A stretch of DNA of 64,000 nucleotides, taken from NCBI RefSeq assembly GCF_002327105.1, contig NZ_CP023406.1:682001-746000 (forward strand). The letters run 5' to 3'. This DNA is from Luteimonas chenhongjianii (GTDB taxonomy: Bacteria; Pseudomonadota; Gammaproteobacteria; Xanthomonadales; Xanthomonadaceae). Under the pieces are notes generated by a model. That model was not told where the DNA came from. It worked only from the letters and a program-made list of their open reading frames with translations, and searched no databases. Position 1 is the first letter of the stretch. Every line of letters starts with the position of its first letter. Below, piece after piece: positions 63,274 to 64,000 of this stretch. A program made the position numbers and the translations under genes.

Positions 63274-64000
63274 ATGCGTGCGGGTATTCGGGCGGCCGCG
63301 CTTGCCGCCCTGTTGCCGGCACTGGCCGGCTGCGCGCTCGCCACGCGCGAGGCGCGGCTTGCCGCCGCGCCCGTGCCCGAGTCCGCGCCCGGCGTCAGCA
63401 TCGGTTATCTCGATGCGCCCGCATTCGACAGCGTCGCGCTGCTGCCGGCGCCGCCCGCGCCGGGTTCGGCCGCGCAGGCCCACGACGACGCGATCGCCGC
63501 CCGCAGCCTGCCGTTGCAGGGCACCGCCCGCTGGCGCCAGGCTGCGGTCGATGCGGACCTGGACTTTCCGGCCGCCGAGCCGTTGTTCTCCTGCGCGCTC
63601 GGCGTCGAGATCGACGCGCAGCGCACGCCGCATCTGGTGCGGCTGCTGCGACGCAGCCTGGCCGACGCCGCCACCGCCGGCCGCGCGGCCAAGGACCACT
63701 GGCAGCGTGCGCGCCCGTTCGTGCGCAACGGCGCCCCGGTCTGCACCCCGCAGGACAGCGCCAAGCTGATGGCCAGTGCCGCGTATCCCTCCGGCCACGC
63801 TGCGATCGGCTGGACGTGGGCGCTGGCACTGGTCGAACTCGCGCCCGAACGCGCCGACCCGCTGCTGCAGCGCGGCCGCAGCTTCGGCGAGAGCCGCATG
63901 GTCTGCAACGTGCACTGGTACAGCGACATCGCCGCGGGTGAGCGCGTCGGCGCGGCGACCTATGCACGCCTGCAGGCATCGCCCGAGTTCCGCGCCGACC
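63274..64000 (+). CDS. Class A acid phosphatase (PAP2 family), lipoprotein, cut by right edge
   Basis: The ORF is open to the end of the window (242 codons). A lipoprotein signal ends LAGC at about residue 20. The class A acid phosphatase signature is complete: KDHWQRARPF (KxxxxxxRP), AYPSGHAAIGW (PSGH) and ESRMVCNVHWYSDI (SRx5HxxxD). It hydrolyses phosphate monoesters in the periplasm; some members are phytases or nucleotidases. It starts one base after the transaldolase stop, so it is translated from the same message. Extracellular nucleotides released by the nuclease upstream would be natural substrates; this is inference. Confidence 0.92.
   Translation, partial: MRAGIRAAALAALLPALAGCALATREARLAAAPVPESAPGVSIGYLDAPAFDSVALLPAPPAPGSAAQAHDDAIAARSLPLQGTARWRQAAVDADLDFPAAEPLFSCALGVEIDAQRTPHLVRLLRRSLADAATAGRAAKDHWQRARPFVRNGAPVCTPQDSAKLMASAAYPSGHAAIGWTWALALVELAPERADPLLQRGRSFGESRMVCNVHWYSDIAAGERVGAATYARLQASPEFRAD

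Overview
The window is chromosomal DNA from a very GC-rich gammaproteobacterium. The best fit is a member of the Xanthomonadaceae/Lysobacteraceae (Xanthomonas, Lysobacter or Luteimonas type). The supporting genes are a cellobionate-type GH94 phosphorylase beside a gluconokinase, OleA/OleB of olefin biosynthesis, a bphO-bphP pair, a TonB-dependent receptor and many small lipoproteins. This is gene-content reasoning; no search was run. I saw no rRNA, tRNA, CRISPR array, insertion sequence or phage gene.

Layout. 1-4.0 kb: end of a tightly overlapping operon for oxidised cellobiose (GPH-type symporter, cut by the left edge; GH94 phosphorylase; gluconokinase). 4.0-6.7 kb: a frameshifted remnant of a small membrane protein, an L,D-transpeptidase, an Lpp-like lipoprotein and a small conserved hypothetical. 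6.9-16.5 kb: recC-recB-recD on the minus strand, with a repeat-rich 484-bp gap before recD. 16.6-20.7 kb: an LtaS-like phosphotransferase, a DUF1003 protein and about 900 bp without a convincing gene but with a run of 16 G. 20.75-25.0 kb: a complete mlaFEDCB-mlaA operon for phospholipid traffic, ending in a clear terminator. 25.2-35.9 kb: glutathione peroxidase, RmuC, DUF1653, an NHL-propeller/M23 peptidase fusion, RlmI, a rhomboid protease, NtrB/NtrC, and a degenerate SOD-like lipoprotein beside an intact SodC. 36.3-41.6 kb: an unknown 304-aa protein, a thiolase, a lipoprotein, HemY and HemD. 41.6-47.2 kb: a thioesterase, a cysteine-cluster protein, and oleB and oleA split apart by a heme oxygenase/bacteriophytochrome operon. 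47.5-51.8 kb: CitE-like lyase, beta-propeller-SSS symporter fusion and LysR regulator. 52.2-64 kb: S1/P1 nuclease and TonB receptor, then a close-packed gene string of ribokinase-like kinase, TIM-barrel/FGE-like fusion, GH127-like hydrolase, CaiB/BaiF CoA-transferase, transaldolase and a class A acid phosphatase cut by the right edge.

How the genes may work together. The left operon is a coherent pathway: take up an aldonic disaccharide, split it to glucose 1-phosphate and gluconate, and phosphorylate the gluconate. The Mla operon includes its outer-membrane component MlaA, which is encoded separately in E. coli. The ole genes are incomplete here: the condensing enzyme and the beta-lactone decarboxylase are present, but oleC and oleD are not.

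The most likely undescribed system is the right-hand locus. Its central enzyme joins a TIM-barrel-like domain to an FGE-like domain that lacks the catalytic cysteines, and the stop of its gene overlaps the start of a GH127 enzyme that keeps all its expected zinc ligands. A kinase, a transaldolase and an outer-membrane receptor around them suggest a pathway for scavenging an unusual sugar or glycoside; the substrate cannot be read from sequence.
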